From Rickettsiales bacterium (GTDB taxonomy: Bacteria > Pseudomonadota > Alphaproteobacteria > Rickettsiales > Deianiraeaceae): a stretch of DNA of 5,973 nt. Position 1 is the stretch's first letter; the number at the start of each line of letters is the position of its first letter. Location of the stretch: NCBI GenBank assembly GCA_947378695.1, contig CANCKZ010000049.1, forward strand, positions 1 to 5,973, read 5' to 3'. Shown here piece after piece: positions 5,492 to 5,973 of the stretch. The translations under genes were made by a program, and so were the position numbers. The notes beneath the pieces are model-generated. The model made no database searches. It was not told where the DNA came from and was given only the letters and a program-made list of their open reading frames with translations.

Positions 5492-5973
5492 ATGTTACAC
5501 GCTTTACTAGTAGTTTCAACTGTTTTGAGTATCTCGCCCATTGTTGTGAATGCGGCAAATGTAACGCAAAAAACTCCGCAAACAATATCGCAAGCTAAGA
5601 AAAATCCTCAAAAAACACCCACAAATGCACTTGCAAACACACCTGCGAACGAACTTGCATCTTTTGATGGTCTTCACATTGTGAAAGACGGCGAAACCCT
5701 TTTTGGAATTGCTCGAATTTACGGCGTAAGCTATTCTGCACTAATCGAAAACAACACAATTAACATCGATGGTTCAATTCGTGCGGGGCAAAAAATTAAT
5801 GTTCCAAAATCTGCTCTTGGAAGCGTCAGCGTTCAAAATTTAGCAAAAAACGAACAGCCAACGGTGGTAACGGTGCCAGTGAAGCCAATTCCAAACAGCG
5901 GTTTGCACGTTGTTGCATATGGCGAGACTATTTTTGGCATAGCACGCTCTTACGGCATAAGTCCCATCGATTT
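5492..5973 (+). CDS. Secreted LysM-repeat protein, 3' end missing (possible NlpD/M23-type envelope factor)
   Basis: The protein begins at the ATG at 5492 and is open through the end of the window (160 full codons). Seen: a signal peptide of about 21 residues with hydrophobic core ALLVVSTVLSISPIVV and a likely cleavage after VNA. There is no lipobox cysteine. A Thr/Gln/Lys/Pro/Asn-rich low-complexity linker follows. The first LysM domain runs from GLHIVKDGETLFGIARIYG to GQKINVP (about 5669-5809). After a second linker, a second LysM domain opens with GLHVVAYGETIFGIARSYG and is cut by the window edge. LysM domains bind peptidoglycan glycan strands. Proteins of this shape often end in an M23 endopeptidase domain (NlpD/DipM type), but that part is not visible. 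AGGA ends directly at the ATG, too close for a normal ribosome binding site. A TTG at 5453 in the same frame is a less likely alternative start. The n-region has no lysine or arginine, which is unusual. Confidence 0.85.
   Translation, partial: MLHALLVVSTVLSISPIVVNAANVTQKTPQTISQAKKNPQKTPTNALANTPANELASFDGLHIVKDGETLFGIARIYGVSYSALIENNTINIDGSIRAGQKINVPKSALGSVSVQNLAKNEQPTVVTVPVKPIPNSGLHVVAYGETIFGIARSYGISPID

Noticed and set aside
5376..5585. 69-codon minus-strand frame across the end of copy 2 and the start of the LysM gene
   Set aside because: It overlaps the coding starts and ends of two better supported plus-strand genes and is rich in Lys/Phe/Leu as expected from AT-rich DNA.

Overview
The window reads as chromosomal DNA from an AT-rich alphaproteobacterium. 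The best taxonomic hint is the LipA protein, whose N-terminal phrasing (LRVKAPTS followed by [17 protein letters not shown]) resembles alphaproteobacterial LipA. This is recognition by eye, not a tree. Standard stop codons, including TGA, are used. Five of the six gene starts visible in the window lack a convincing Shine-Dalgarno sequence, and the sixth has one placed unusually close to the ATG.

Layout. Bases 2-967 (+) hold the 3' nine-tenths or so of the ribosome-assembly GTPase gene obg. It converges on murJ (1048-2616, -), the lipid II flippase, with a hairpin terminator between them. A 133-bp divergent intergenic region follows. It carries an 8-bp inverted repeat and a plausible forward promoter. 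Then come four plus-strand genes: a small membrane-anchored coiled-coil protein of 85 residues (2750-3007), an orphan ParA-family ATPase (3099-4175), lipA for lipoyl synthase (4172-5113, overlapping the ATPase by 4 bp), and a second, nearly identical 78-residue copy of the coiled-coil protein (5174-5410). The window ends inside a secreted LysM-repeat protein gene (5492 to beyond 5973).

The housekeeping genes (obg, murJ, lipA, LysM) are ordinary. The unusual part is 2.6-5.4 kb. Two paralogous genes encoding one transmembrane helix plus an uninterrupted heptad-repeat coiled coil bracket a ParA ATPase that has no ParB next to it and that is stitched onto lipA. The two copies match only over the reading frame and differ almost entirely by silent changes. 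They also differ by exactly one heptad (21 bp), as slippage between adjacent heptads would produce. The ATPase is preceded by a 15-bp palindrome plus an extra half-site, which looks like an operator or a partition site.

I could not assign a function to the small protein. A membrane coiled-coil partner for the ParA-like ATPase is a hypothesis based on position alone.
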